Shown piece after piece: positions 16,243-24,568 of a stretch of DNA of 47,510 nucleotides. A program made the position numbers and the translations under genes. Under the pieces are notes generated by a model, which searched no databases, was not told the DNA's origin, and was given only the letters and a program-made list of their open reading frames with translations. Positions within the stretch are counted from its first letter, which is position 1. Every line of letters begins with the position of its first letter. Where the stretch lies: NCBI GenBank assembly GCA_038117265.1, contig JAYOFO010000012.1:1-47510 (forward strand), given 5' to 3'. This DNA is from JAYPUG01 sp038117265. GTDB taxonomy: Bacteria; Pseudomonadota; Alphaproteobacteria; UBA6615.

Positions 16243-17650
16243 CCAGCGGCGGCACGCCCAGGCGCGCGCGCGCCGTTCCCAGCACCTTCTCGGCGGCCCG
16301 CGCGATGGCGATGGCGCGCACATCGTCACCGCCACCGCACATGACCTGCAGGCCGACCGGCATGCCTGCCGCGTCGAGCGCGACGGGAATGGTCACGCCG
16401 CACATGGCCAGCAGGTTCGCCACGGTGGTGTTGCGCGCCGCCATCAGGTTGGCCTTCATGTAGGGCGAGGGATCGGCCACGTCGGCCAGGCGGGGCGGCG
16501 TGATCGGCACCGTCGGCCCGACCACCGCGTGCACGCCCGCCATCGCGGCGTGCGCGTCGGCCGACAGGGTGGCCATGCGCCGCAGCCGGCCCTGGTAGTC
16601 GGCCGCCGTCAGCGCCGACATCTTCTCGAACCGGCCGCCGACCATCGGGTCGATGTCCGTCAGGAAATCCGGCAGCTCGTCGTTGATGAAGCTCGCGAAC
16701 TCGAATGCCGACAGGCCGCCGGACCGGAAGATCGCATCGACCTCGTCGAGGCCCGGCATGTCGATCTCGACCAGCCGCACGCCCGCCGTCTCCAGTTCTG
16801 CCAGCGCCACGTGCACCCCCTCGGCGATGCCGGGATCGCAGCCCTCGAACAGGGTCGCGCAGACACCGATGCGGAAGTCGGCGATCTCGGCCGCCTCGAC
16901 CCGCACGAGAAAATCCTCGGGATCGCGTGCGGCCGCGGGGTCGATCGCGGCGAAACCGAGCGCGCCGTCCGCGACGCTGCGCGACAGCACGCCGGGCGTA
17001 TCCAGCGTGGTCGAGAGCGGCGTGATTCCCTCGGTCGACCAGCGGCCCTGGGTCGTCTTGATGCCGACCGTGCCGGTCATACTGGCGGGCATGCGCACCG
17101 AGCCGGCGGTGTCGGTGCCCAGTGCGAGCAGGGCGGAGCCCTCCCACAGGCTGACCCCGGCACCGGCGCTGGAGCCGCCCGGCGCGCGGTGATCGTCGGC
17201 GCTCCACGGATTGTGCGGCGCGCCCCAATGCGGGTTGGTGCCGAGCGCGCCGAAGGCGAACTGCACCGTATGGGTCTTGCCGGCGAAGACGGCGAGCTGG
17301 TGGCGCAAGGCGCGGATCACCGGGCCCTCGTGGCGCCACGCGGGCGGCAGTTCGCGGGGGCTGCCCGCGAAGGTCGGATAGCCGCGCACGCCGAACAGGT
17401 CCTTCACCGAGATCGGGATTCCCTGCAGCGGCCCCAGGTCGATTCCCACGGCCAGCGCCGCGTCGGACACCGCCGCCTCGGCCCGCACCCGATCGGCCTC
17501 GAAGGTCTTGTAGGCGCCAAGCCGCGCGCCGCGCGCCGCATGGTTGGCGATCGCCCATTCGGCGAGATCGCCCGCCGTCAGGTCGCCGGCGCGGATCGCG
17601 TCCGCGAGCGCAGCGATGCCGCTGCCGTCGATGTCGATTGCGCGTGCCAT
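16235..17650 (-). CDS. Amidase (amidase signature family)
   Basis: This 471-residue amidase-signature hydrolase has the Ser-cisSer-Lys triad: K83 (ISVKDLFG), S160 (GGSSAGAG) and S184 (GTDTAGSVR). The conserved GTNPHWGAPHNPW loop and the C-terminal GMPVGLQVMCGGGDD-A-IARAAEKVLG ending show that the protein is complete. It would hydrolyse an amide to acid and ammonia; the substrate is unknown. The ATG at 17650 is preferred over an in-frame TTG six codons upstream, although the ribosome binding site is weak. Its 3' end overlaps the truncated CitE-like frame. Confidence 0.88.
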   Translation of the reverse strand: MARAIDIDGSGIAALADAIRAGDLTAGDLAEWAIANHAARGARLGAYKTFEADRVRAEAAVSDAALAVGIDLGPLQGIPISVKDLFGVRGYPTFAGSPRELPPAWRHEGPVIRALRHQLAVFAGKTHTVQFAFGALGTNPHWGAPHNPWSADDHRAPGGSSAGAGVSLWEGSALLALGTDTAGSVRMPASMTGTVGIKTTQGRWSTEGITPLSTTLDTPGVLSRSVADGALGFAAIDPAAARDPEDFLVRVEAAEIADFRIGVCATLFEGCDPGIAEGVHVALAELETAGVRLVEIDMPGLDEVDAIFRSGGLSAFEFASFINDELPDFLTDIDPMVGGRFEKMSALTAADYQGRLRRMATLSADAHAAMAGVHAVVGPTVPITPPRLADVADPSPYMKANLMAARNTTVANLLAMCGVTIPVALDAAGMPVGLQVMCGGGDDVRAIAIARAAEKVLGTARARLGVPPLVN

Positions 17651-17789
17651 CTCAGGCCCACGCCGCAAATGTCTGGATCATACATCACCTCCCCGGGGCG
17701 CGCGAAGTATAGGCGCAGCCCCCTCCCCCTCAAGCGCCTTTTCCGTCTATTGTGCGCGGCGAAACGAAACGCCGGAAGGGAGAGGGCCG

Positions 17790-18857
17790 ATGCCCGACGA
17801 CGCCATGACGATGCAGCGCTTCACGCGGCAGCAGATCGAAAGCTTCATGACGCGCTGCTTCGCAGCGACGGGCATGTCGGACGGCGACGCGGCCCGGGTC
17901 GCGCAGCTGATGGCCGAGGCCGACATGCTGGGCAAGGATTCCCACGGCATCTTCCGCCTGCCCGGCTATATCGGCCGGATCCGGGCCGGCGGCTTCAACA
18001 TCACCCCCGACATCAAGATCGAGCGCGAAATGGCGGCGACCGCGCTGCTCGACGGCGACAACGCGATGGGCCACCTGGTGGTGGCGCGCGCCGCCGAGAT
18101 CGCGATCGAGAAGGCCAAGACCACCGGCGTCGCCTGGGTCGGGCTGCACCATTCCAACCATGCCGGCGCGGCGGGCGTGTACTCGAACATGGCCCTCGAG
18201 CACGACATGATCGGGATCTACGTCGCCGTCGGCAGCGCCAACCACCTGCCACCGTGGGGCGGCACCGAGATGCTGCTCTCGACCAACCCGATCGCCGTCT
18301 CGGTTCCCGCCGACAAGGAGGATTCGATCATCCTCGACATGGCGACGACCGTGACCTCCTACGGCAAGGTGAAGGTCTATGCCCAGCGCGGCATCGAGAT
18401 GCCGGTCGGCTGGATGGTCGGCCATGACGGTAACCCGCTGACCGATGCGAGCAAGGCCGACCAGGGCTATCTGCTGCCGATCGGCGGCGCCAAGGGTTAC
18501 GGGCTGGCGCTGATCTTTGGCATCCTCGCCGGCACGCTCAACGGCGCGGCCTTCGGCAAGGGCACGGTCGACATGAACGCCGACGCCGCCTCGGTGACCA
18601 ACACCGGCCAGTTCTACCTGGCGCTCAACATCGCGGCCTTCATGGACCCGGCAGAGTTCAAGCGGCAGGTCGACGAGGTGATCGGCCAGATGCACGCCTC
18701 GCCCACCCTGCCGGGTGTCGATCGGGTGCGCCTGCCCGGCGAGGGCAGCCACGCGGCCTGGCGCGAGCGAACGGCCGATGGCATCCCGCTGCCCGCGCCG
18801 CTGCTCAACAATCTGTCGAAGGTGGCGAGCGACCTCGGCGTCGACGCGCTGGCCTGA
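17790..18857 (+). CDS. Ldh family (malate/L-sulfolactate/ureidoglycolate dehydrogenase-type) oxidoreductase
   Basis: The 355-residue protein belongs to the Ldh_2 family of NAD(P)-dependent 2-hydroxyacid dehydrogenases. Visible motifs are GKDSHGIFRLPGYIGRI (with the conserved His), GVAWVGLHHSNHAGAAGVYSN, LLSTNPIAVSVPA, IILDMATTVTSYGKV, and LLPIGGAKGYGLALIFGILAG near the C-terminus. It would oxidise an L-2-hydroxyacid such as malate, sulfolactate or ureidoglycolate. A strong GGAAGGGAGAGG lies before the ATG. The DMT transporter begins 53 bases downstream and may share the transcript. Confidence 0.88.
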   Translation: MPDDAMTMQRFTRQQIESFMTRCFAATGMSDGDAARVAQLMAEADMLGKDSHGIFRLPGYIGRIRAGGFNITPDIKIEREMAATALLDGDNAMGHLVVARAAEIAIEKAKTTGVAWVGLHHSNHAGAAGVYSNMALEHDMIGIYVAVGSANHLPPWGGTEMLLSTNPIAVSVPADKEDSIILDMATTVTSYGKVKVYAQRGIEMPVGWMVGHDGNPLTDASKADQGYLLPIGGAKGYGLALIFGILAGTLNGAAFGKGTVDMNADAASVTNTGQFYLALNIAAFMDPAEFKRQVDEVIGQMHASPTLPGVDRVRLPGEGSHAAWRERTADGIPLPAPLLNNLSKVASDLGVDALA

Positions 18858-18910
18858 CGGCCTGCAAAGCCAGGCCGCGGCACCCGCAGGCCCGACGGGC
18901 CGGATCGGCC

Positions 18911-19798
18911 ATGCCCGAGAGCTACCCTCCCCCTTCGGCGATTTCTCCCGTCATCCGGGCCGTGATCTGGATGACGGGCACGCTGTTCTCGTTCACCGTG
19001 ATGGCGGTGGCGGTGCGCGAGCTGTCGGGCGAGATCCACAGCTTCCAGATCATGCTGTTCCGCAGCATCGCGGCGCTGGCGATCCTGCTGCCCTTCGCGC
19101 TGCGGGCCGGCCGGTCGGTCTGGCGCACCACGCGCATGGGAACCCAGTTCGCGCGCAACACCGTGCACTTCGCGGCCCAGCTCGGCTGGATCACCGGGAT
19201 CGGGCTGCTGCCGCTGGCCGAGGTGTTCGCCATCGAGTTCACGACGCCGATCTGGGCGACGGTGATGGCGCTGCTGTTCCTGGGCGAGCGGCTCAACCGC
19301 GGCCGCGTCGTGGCGCTGGCGGCCGGGTTCCTCGGCATCCTGGTCATCCTGCGGCCGGGCCTCGCGACCATCGAGCCCGGCGCGCTTGCCGTCCTCGGTG
19401 CCGCGGTCGGCTTTGCCATGACCCTGACCCTGACCAAGTTCCTGACGCGCACGGACTCGACCATGACGATCCTGCTCTACATGTCGGTGATCCAGCTACC
19501 CATGGGGGTTGTTATCAGCGCGTTCGTCTGGACAACGCCCGATGCGCTGCAGTTCTTCTGGCTGTTCGTGGTCGGCGCGTCGGGCCTGTCGGCGCACTAC
19601 TGCACGGCGAACGCGCTGCGGCTCGCCGACCAGACCATCGTCGTCCCGATGGATTTCATGCGACTGCCGCTGATCGTGCTGGTTGGGCTCGCGATCTATG
19701 GCGAGTTCGCCGAACTGCTCGTGCTGGCCGGCGCGGCCCTGATTTTCGCCGGCAACTACTACTCGATCGTGCTGGAAAACCGCAAGAAACGCGCCTAG
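18911..19798 (+). CDS. DMT-superfamily EamA transporter
   Basis: This 295-residue membrane protein is built of two EamA repeats, about 10 membrane helices in all. Landmarks are the first-repeat FRSIAALAILLPFALRAG, LPLAEVFAIEFTTPIWATVMALLFLGERLNRGR at the repeat boundary, and ANALRLADQTIVVPMDFMRLPLIVLVGLAIYGE in the second repeat. It probably exports or imports a small metabolite across the inner membrane. It follows the Ldh-family gene on the same strand, suggesting related cargo, but this is inference. Confidence 0.88.
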   Translation: MPESYPPPSAISPVIRAVIWMTGTLFSFTVMAVAVRELSGEIHSFQIMLFRSIAALAILLPFALRAGRSVWRTTRMGTQFARNTVHFAAQLGWITGIGLLPLAEVFAIEFTTPIWATVMALLFLGERLNRGRVVALAAGFLGILVILRPGLATIEPGALAVLGAAVGFAMTLTLTKFLTRTDSTMTILLYMSVIQLPMGVVISAFVWTTPDALQFFWLFVVGASGLSAHYCTANALRLADQTIVVPMDFMRLPLIVLVGLAIYGEFAELLVLAGAALIFAGNYYSIVLENRKKRA

Positions 19799-19865
19799 CG
19801 GCCGGCCGGGCGCAAAGAGTTGATCGGCGCGGCCCGGCGAAGCCCGCTAGACTGGCGGTCGAGAC

Positions 19866-20470
19866 ATGCGCCCGAAACCGCAGATCTGGGCACGCAGGAC
19901 GCGCCGGGTCCCGACCATCGCCATGGCCGCGATCGCACCGCCTGTCGGTTTGTCGCTCGTCGCCGTACCGACGGCCGGCACCCGCGCACACGACCGCCTG
20001 GACGCGACGCCAGCCGACAAGGAAATATCCTGTCACGCCGCCCCCTCCGCGGGTTGCCTGTTCGACCTCGCCGTCGGAACGGCGATCCTGATCCCCGATG
20101 CGGGTCTGCGAGCCCAGGCGTTGCGTCCGGTCGTCGACGCGCAGATTCACTCGGGACGGCTCGACATGGCCGGCGCCACCGCGCTGCGGATCGAGCCGGG
20201 CACCTACCGGATCTGGGCGCTGCGCGCCGTCGCGGTCGCACACGCCGATGCCGGCGAGCTCTCCGTCGCGCACACCACCGCCGACGCGATCTAGGGCGCG
20301 GGAGAGCAGGACTGGACCCGGGTGGAGATCGCCGCGGCGCAGGCGCGCAGCGGTGCGGTCGAGGCGGCACGCAGCTATGCGCGCGCACTAGCGGACAACG
20401 GATTGCGCGAGGTCATCCTGGGCGCCATCGCCGAAGCCGAAGCGCATGCGGGCCGCATCGGCGCCGCGAG
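19866..20470 (+). pseudogene. Decayed TPR-like repeat protein with in-frame stop
   Basis: The frame starting at ATG 19866 encodes degenerate repeats of the type A-A-A-Q-A-R-A-G-D-x-x-A-A-x-x-T-A (for example RIWALRAVAVAHADAGELSVAHTTADAI). It stops at TAG 20292-20294. In the same frame the repeats continue (VEIAAAQARSGAVEAARSYARAL, ILGAIAEAEAHAGRIGAAS) until about 20470, where the sequence becomes the reverse strand of a truncated permease gene. Together these show a tetratricopeptide-like repeat gene that carries a nonsense codon and has lost its 3' end. Read-through or sequencing error at the TAG would still leave it truncated. Confidence 0.65.
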
Positions 20471-21082
20471 CGCCATGTCGAAGCCAGTCGTGGATGCCGC
20501 GAACCAGTCCGCGCCGGAGGCAAAGGAATCGCGCGCCACCCAGACGACTAGGACAAGCCCGCCGACCTCGATCACCGTCAGGACGGACGCGACGATGACG
20601 GTTTCGAGAATCCCGACGATCGCGATCGCGGTCAGAAGCGCAATGATGGCGAAGGTGAATAGCGCGGGCGGCCCGTCCACCACGACACCCAGATAGCCGG
20701 CGAAACCGCGTGCGATCGTTGCCGACGAGACAATACCGACGCCAACGACCATCAGCCCGACGAGTAGCGCCAGCGGTCGCGAGCGCAGCCCGCGCCGCAC
20801 ATAGAGGGCCTCGCCCGCAGAACGCGGCATGCGCGCCGCCAGTTCGGCGAAAACGAGCGCGCTGAGCCCCGCGAGCAACGCGGCAAGCACGAAGCTGAAC
20901 GGCGCATATGGCCCCGCGATGCCGACGATGCGACCGGCAAGGACATAGATCCCGGCGCCGACGGTCGTTCCGAGCCCATAGAACGTCAGGAGAGGCAGCG
21001 AAATCGTGCGCCGCAACGACACCGGCGCCGCCGGCGGGACGGGCGGGTCCGTGCGCGTCGCGCTGCCCGTACGCCCCGCCAT
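20471..21082 (-). pseudogene. APC-family amino acid permease, 3'-truncated
   Basis: The first 195-200 residues are clearly an APC-superfamily permease: SLRRTISLPLLTFYGLGTTVGAGIYVLAGRIVGIAGP, FSFVLAALLAGLSALVFAELAARMPRSAGEALYVRRG, and further hydrophobic segments up to TTGFDMALA, roughly half of the expected 12 helices. After about 20471 the frame runs to 20375 on sequence that is the antisense of the TPR-like remnant, so the second half of the transporter is gone. The ATG lies 7 bases after the universal stress protein stop, so the two were one operon. The remaining product is unlikely to transport. Confidence 0.75.
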
Positions 21083-21089
21083 GTGCGAA

Positions 21090-21899
21090 TCAGTGGGACA
21101 GCAGGGTCGGCACCGTCATGTGCTGGAGCACGTGTCGTGTGACGCCGCCGAAGGCGACCTCGCGGAACCGCGAGTGGCCATACGCGCACATGACGATCAT
21201 GTCGCAACTCTCATCCGTCACGGTGTTGAGGATCGCGTCGCCGATCGAGACATCCCTAACCGCGACATGCTTGATCTCCGCCGACACGCCGTGACGCGCA
21301 AGGTGCGCACCCAGCTCGACATCGCGGCCGTCATCGTCGGCATTGCCGCGGAACACGACCACCCGATCCGCCGCCTGGAGCATCGGCATCGCGTCGCGAT
21401 CCGCGCGCGTGCATTCGCGCCGCGGCGTCCAGGGGAGCAGGATGCTCTTTCCGAACGCCTCGAAACTGCCGGCCTCGGGCACGGCGAGGATCGGCGTCCC
21501 GGCCACGAGACTCGCCTCGCCGACGAGCCAACTGAAGTCGCCGCCCGTGTGCTGCGCGAGAACGAGCAGGTCGGACATCGGCGCAATCTCTTCCAGCCCC
21601 CGCAGGACCAACTTGGTCGCACCATGCCATTCCACGGAGCCGACACCCTCGGCCCTGCATTCGGCCTCGAACGCTGTGCGCAGCTCCTCGGCGTCCCGGT
21701 CGGCATCCTCGTAGTAGTTGGTGATCAGATCGTCCGGCAGGGGCACCGCGGCGTAGATCGGAATGTTCAGCGGCGGAACCAGCAGGGCGCCCGACATGTG
21801 CGCATCGAAACGCGCCGCCAAACCGATCGCTGCCTTCATGGTCGTGTCGTTGCGCGCATCGCCGCGGACGAGACCCACGCAGATGGACTTGTAGCTCAT
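21090..21899 (-). CDS. Universal stress protein (tandem UspA domains)
   Basis: The 269-residue protein has two UspA-like halves. The first starts MSYKSICVGLVRGDARNDTTMKAAIGLAARFDAHMSG. The second ends with DMIVMCAYGHSRFREVAFGGVTRHVLQHMTVPTLLSH, which contains the nucleotide-binding glycine pattern. Such proteins aid survival under oxygen or nutrient stress and may bind ATP. The ATG at 21899 is chosen because GGAGG lies at good spacing. An FNR/FixK-like site sits about 60 bases upstream of the start codon, pointing to control by oxygen. The broken permease follows in the same transcript. Confidence 0.9.
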   Translation of the reverse strand: MSYKSICVGLVRGDARNDTTMKAAIGLAARFDAHMSGALLVPPLNIPIYAAVPLPDDLITNYYEDADRDAEELRTAFEAECRAEGVGSVEWHGATKLVLRGLEEIAPMSDLLVLAQHTGGDFSWLVGEASLVAGTPILAVPEAGSFEAFGKSILLPWTPRRECTRADRDAMPMLQAADRVVVFRGNADDDGRDVELGAHLARHGVSAEIKHVAVRDVSIGDAILNTVTDESCDMIVMCAYGHSRFREVAFGGVTRHVLQHMTVPTLLSH

Positions 21900-21926
21900 G
21901 ACCGCCTCCGTCGAGTTGTTGAGGCA

Positions 21927-21968
21927 ATCATCCCATTCGCGAGCGGATCCGACATTGATCCTGCTCAA
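21927..21968 (-). promoter_or_regulatory. FNR/FixK-type box and class II promoter for the universal stress gene
   Basis: On the minus strand TTGAG-CAGG-ATCAA (21968-21955) matches the FNR/FixK consensus TTGAT-N4-ATCAA at 9 of 10 positions. A -10-like GATGAT lies at 21932-21927, predicting a start near 21920. The box centre would then be about 41.5 bases upstream, the standard class II activator position. Confidence 0.55.
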
Positions 21969-21983
21969 AGGCGCAGGGAGGCG

Positions 21984-22562
21984 TCAGTCCGCCTCGGCAC
22001 CCGCGGTGAAGGTCATGCCCCGCGCCCGGAACAGATCGACCACGTCGTCGCCATACGACGCGAGTTCGTCGGCGATCGCGGGCGGGAAGTCGATGTCGGT
22101 CATGTCGTGGACCCCGCCGCTGATGACGACCTGCAGGATGCCATCCTCGTCACCGATGTTCCGGAACGCCCGGCAGACGCCCGGCGGGACCGAGATCGTG
22201 TCGAATTGGTCGAGCTCGACACGCTCGGCGCCGTCATCGTTCCAGCGAACCTCGAAGCGGCCGCGCAGAACGGTGAGGGTCTCGTAGGTCTTCTGGTGGG
22301 CATGCAGCGACGGCCCGGTTCCCGGCGGGCAGACGGCGTGGGTCATCGTGATCCCGCCGGCCCCCTGGATCGGTGCGCCCTGGTTCACCGGCGTGTCCGA
22401 ATCGCCGCCCAGCCCGATCACCGACAGCAGTTCGCGCGAATAGATCACGTCCTTTGCCGCCTGGGGAATGTCGAGGCTTTCCGCCGCGCGCAGCGGTGTC
22501 AGGTCGCGAAACTGGGACAGCCGCGTGCCCATTTCGTCTTTCGAAATACGAATTGTCTTCAT
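21984..22562 (-). CDS. Cupin-domain protein
   Basis: This 192-residue single-cupin protein has motif 1 around PPGTGPSLHAHQKTYETLTVLRGRFEVRW (His, His, Glu metal ligands) and motif 2 around FDTISVPPGVCRAFRNIGDEDG. It is too short for a gentisate 1,2-dioxygenase, so its role may be a small dioxygenase, isomerase or binding protein. The ATG at 22562 is chosen because GGAGGG precedes it. It lies 55 bases downstream of the aromatic monooxygenase gene on the same strand, which suggests a shared aromatic substrate. Confidence 0.85.
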   Translation of the reverse strand: MKTIRISKDEMGTRLSQFRDLTPLRAAESLDIPQAAKDVIYSRELLSVIGLGGDSDTPVNQGAPIQGAGGITMTHAVCPPGTGPSLHAHQKTYETLTVLRGRFEVRWNDDGAERVELDQFDTISVPPGVCRAFRNIGDEDGILQVVISGGVHDMTDIDFPPAIADELASYGDDVVDLFRARGMTFTAGAEAD

Positions 22563-22617
22563 CGTGCCCTCCCGGCCGTTGCGTTTCGGCACCGGGAAGT
22601 ATGGCACGACACGTCGA

Positions 22618-23823
22618 TCAGGACGGATTCGTTTCGTCGAGGCCCGACAGGCCGGTGCCGCCATAGAGCCAGGCAAGCCGGTCGTAATACTCGGCGGCGC
22701 CTATGCCGCCCATGATCTCGTTGCGCAGGCGCGCATGAACGCCCTCGGCGTGGAAGACCAGGTCTCCGATCGCGCGCGAGCCGAGCTGGACGCGCGCAGT
22801 GCGCACCACGCGCTGCTCCTGATAGGCGACGAGGCCGGCCTCGGGACTGTCGCGGTGCAGCTCGAGCATGTGGGACAGGCAGACCGCGTCCTCCATCGCC
22901 ATGCAGGCACCCTGCGCATAGTACTGCAACGTGGGGTGCGCGGCGTCGCCGAGCAGGCCGACCCGACCCTCGGTCCAGACTGGAACCGGGTCGCGGTCGC
23001 ACAAGACCCAGAGCCGCCATTCCTCGGCCAGGTCGATGATCCGGCGCGCGCGCTCGTGGATGTGGGTGAAGCCCGCACGCACCTCGTCGTGGCCGACCGG
23101 CTGACCGGCCACGGGCTCAGCCGCATCGTTGTGATAGGTGACGACGAGGTTGAAATACTTCCAGTCCGACAGCGGATAGTGGACGATGTGGCACTTCGGT
23201 CCGGCCCAAAGCGTCGCCGCATTCCAGCGCAGATCCGCGGGCATCCTTTCGGCTGGGATGACCGATCGGTAGGTCGTGTGTCCGGACACGCGGGGCGGAT
23301 CGTCGTCGAGAAGCTGGCGGCGCACGGCCGACCACAGCCCGTCCGCACCGATCAGCATGCTGCCCTCACAGCGCTCGCCGGACGCGAGTATCGCCGTCAC
23401 GTTCGCGCCGTCCTGCGCGTAGGCGACGACCTCGGCATTGATGCGCAGGGACACGCGCGGGCTCGCCTCGCAGCCGGCGAGCAGAACGCCGTGCAGATCG
23501 GCCCGGTGGATCACGGCATAGGGATTGCCGAAACGCGCGCGGAAGGGCACGTCGAGCGGAATGTGGACGATCTCCTCGCCCGATATGGCGTCCATCAGGC
23601 GCAGCATGTCGACATAGACGGCCTTTTCACGGGCCGCCTCTCCGACGCCCAGCCAATCGAGCGCATGGAACGCGTTGGGACCCAGCTGGATTCCGGCGCC
23701 GATCTCGCCGAGCCGCGACGCGCGCTCCAGGACGACCACCTCGTAACCCCTGGCCGACAGGCCCAGGGCCGTCGACAGGCCGCCGATCCCGCCGCCGGCA
23801 ATCAGGATCGGCCGTTCGGTCAT
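22618..23823 (-). CDS. FAD-dependent aromatic monooxygenase, 3-hydroxybenzoate 6-hydroxylase-like
   Basis: The 401-residue class A flavoprotein monooxygenase has the GXGXXG motif in PILIAGGGIGGLSTALGLSARG, the long GAGIQLGPNAFHALDWLG loop, the DG motif in LIGADGLWSAVRRQL, and GDAAHPTLQYYAQGACMAMEDAVCL, the pattern of 3-hydroxybenzoate 6-hydroxylases and salicylate hydroxylases. It uses NAD(P)H and O2 to hydroxylate a phenolic acid. If it makes gentisate, the ring-cleaving enzyme is not in this window. GAGAGG precedes the ATG. A cupin gene follows. Confidence 0.85.
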   Translation of the reverse strand: MTERPILIAGGGIGGLSTALGLSARGYEVVVLERASRLGEIGAGIQLGPNAFHALDWLGVGEAAREKAVYVDMLRLMDAISGEEIVHIPLDVPFRARFGNPYAVIHRADLHGVLLAGCEASPRVSLRINAEVVAYAQDGANVTAILASGERCEGSMLIGADGLWSAVRRQLLDDDPPRVSGHTTYRSVIPAERMPADLRWNAATLWAGPKCHIVHYPLSDWKYFNLVVTYHNDAAEPVAGQPVGHDEVRAGFTHIHERARRIIDLAEEWRLWVLCDRDPVPVWTEGRVGLLGDAAHPTLQYYAQGACMAMEDAVCLSHMLELHRDSPEAGLVAYQEQRVVRTARVQLGSRAIGDLVFHAEGVHARLRNEIMGGIGAAEYYDRLAWLYGGTGLSGLDETNPS

Positions 23824-23875
23824 GGCGTCCTCTCGGAAGGGGCGTCCGGGGTGCAGGCAGCGCGGCTGCGAAGGA

Positions 23876-23950
23876 TGGAGCGGGTGACCGGGATCGAACC
23901 GGCGACATTCAGCTTGGGAAGCTGACGTTCTACCACTGAACTACACCCGC
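23876..23950 (-). tRNA. tRNA-Gly (CCC)
   Basis: The minus strand folds as a complete tRNA. The acceptor stem is GCGGGTG/CACCCGC and the D-arm is GTTC...GAAC. The anticodon stem TCAGC/GCTGA carries loop TTCCCAA (anticodon CCC), and the T-arm is GCCGG TTCGATC CCGGT. The discriminator base is T and CCA is encoded at 23878-23876. It reads GGG glycine codons. Confidence 0.95.
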
Positions 23951-23965
23951 CTCTCCGGGACCGAT

Positions 23966-23994
23966 TCTATAGTGGACCGCTCGGGCGCGCGCAA
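23966..23994 (-). promoter_or_regulatory. Promoter of the tRNA-Gly gene
   Basis: On the minus strand TTGCGC (23994-23989) and TATAGA (23971-23966) are spaced by 17 bases. They lie about 15 bases before the 5' end of the mature tRNA, a normal distance for a tRNA promoter. Confidence 0.5.
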
Positions 23995-24104
23995 TAAAGC
24001 CGCGCACGCGCCGGTGCCCTACTGGACTTTTGTGCCCGCTTGTTGCCAAATCCCGCCGCGACACCAACCCGCCGCGCCCGCTGTGGGCGCAAGGCATTTC
24101 TTCG

Positions 24105-24497
24105 ATGTACAACCGGACCACTGGAAACATCTCGGTCAGCGTGACGCCGGTCTTCCTCGAGGACCAGTCCGAACCCGACGAGAACCATTTCGTCTGGGCC
24201 TATCAGGTCCGGATCGAGAATCGCGGCGCCGACACCGTACAGCTGCGCTCGCGCTACTGGCACATCACCGATGCGAACGGCCTGGTGCAGGAGGTCCGCG
24301 GTGCCGGGGTGGTCGGCGAGCAGCCGGTGCTGGGGCCGGGCGAATCCTTCGAGTACACAAGCGGCACGCCGCTGAACACGCCGTCGGGAATCATGGTCGG
24401 CTCCTACGAGATGCAGACCAACGCCGGCGACCTGATCGAGGTGGATATCCCGGCATTCTCCCTGGACAGCCCGCATCAGGTAGTCCGGCCTAACTAG
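24105..24497 (+). CDS. apaG: ApaG family protein
   Basis: This 130-residue protein matches ApaG: ISVSVTPVFLEDQSEPDENHFVWAYQVRIENRGADTVQLRSRYWHITDANG, VVGEQPVLGPGESFEYTSGTPLNTPSGIMVGSYEMQ, ending FSLDSP. ApaG has a fibronectin-type III-like fold and is linked to cobalt resistance and Ap4A levels; the biochemical role is poorly defined. The ATG at 24105 matches the family N-terminus. In many Alphaproteobacteria apaG follows hslO; here it is about 4 kb away on the other strand, beside folE. Confidence 0.92.
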   Translation: MYNRTTGNISVSVTPVFLEDQSEPDENHFVWAYQVRIENRGADTVQLRSRYWHITDANGLVQEVRGAGVVGEQPVLGPGESFEYTSGTPLNTPSGIMVGSYEMQTNAGDLIEVDIPAFSLDSPHQVVRPN

Positions 24498-24535
24498 GGC
24501 TGCGCACTTGCCCGCGCGGGCGCGCGACCTAGTTT
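24492..24535 (+). terminator. Possible terminator hairpin at the apaG 3' end
   Basis: AACTAGG (24492-24498, containing the apaG stop) pairs with CCTAGTT (24528-24534) around a GC-rich interior that includes the self-complementary CCCGCGCGGG. A short T-run follows. The long loop makes it only a moderate candidate. Confidence 0.35.
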
Positions 24536-24568
24536 CAACACCTGCCCGCCCGACCTTCTGGAGGCACC

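Noticed and set aside
21984..23823. A complete gentisate pathway (monooxygenase plus cupin as gentisate dioxygenase)
   Set aside because: The cupin is a single-domain 192-residue protein, too short for gentisate dioxygenase, and no maleylpyruvate isomerase is present. The FAA-hydrolase gene is nearly 20 kb away.
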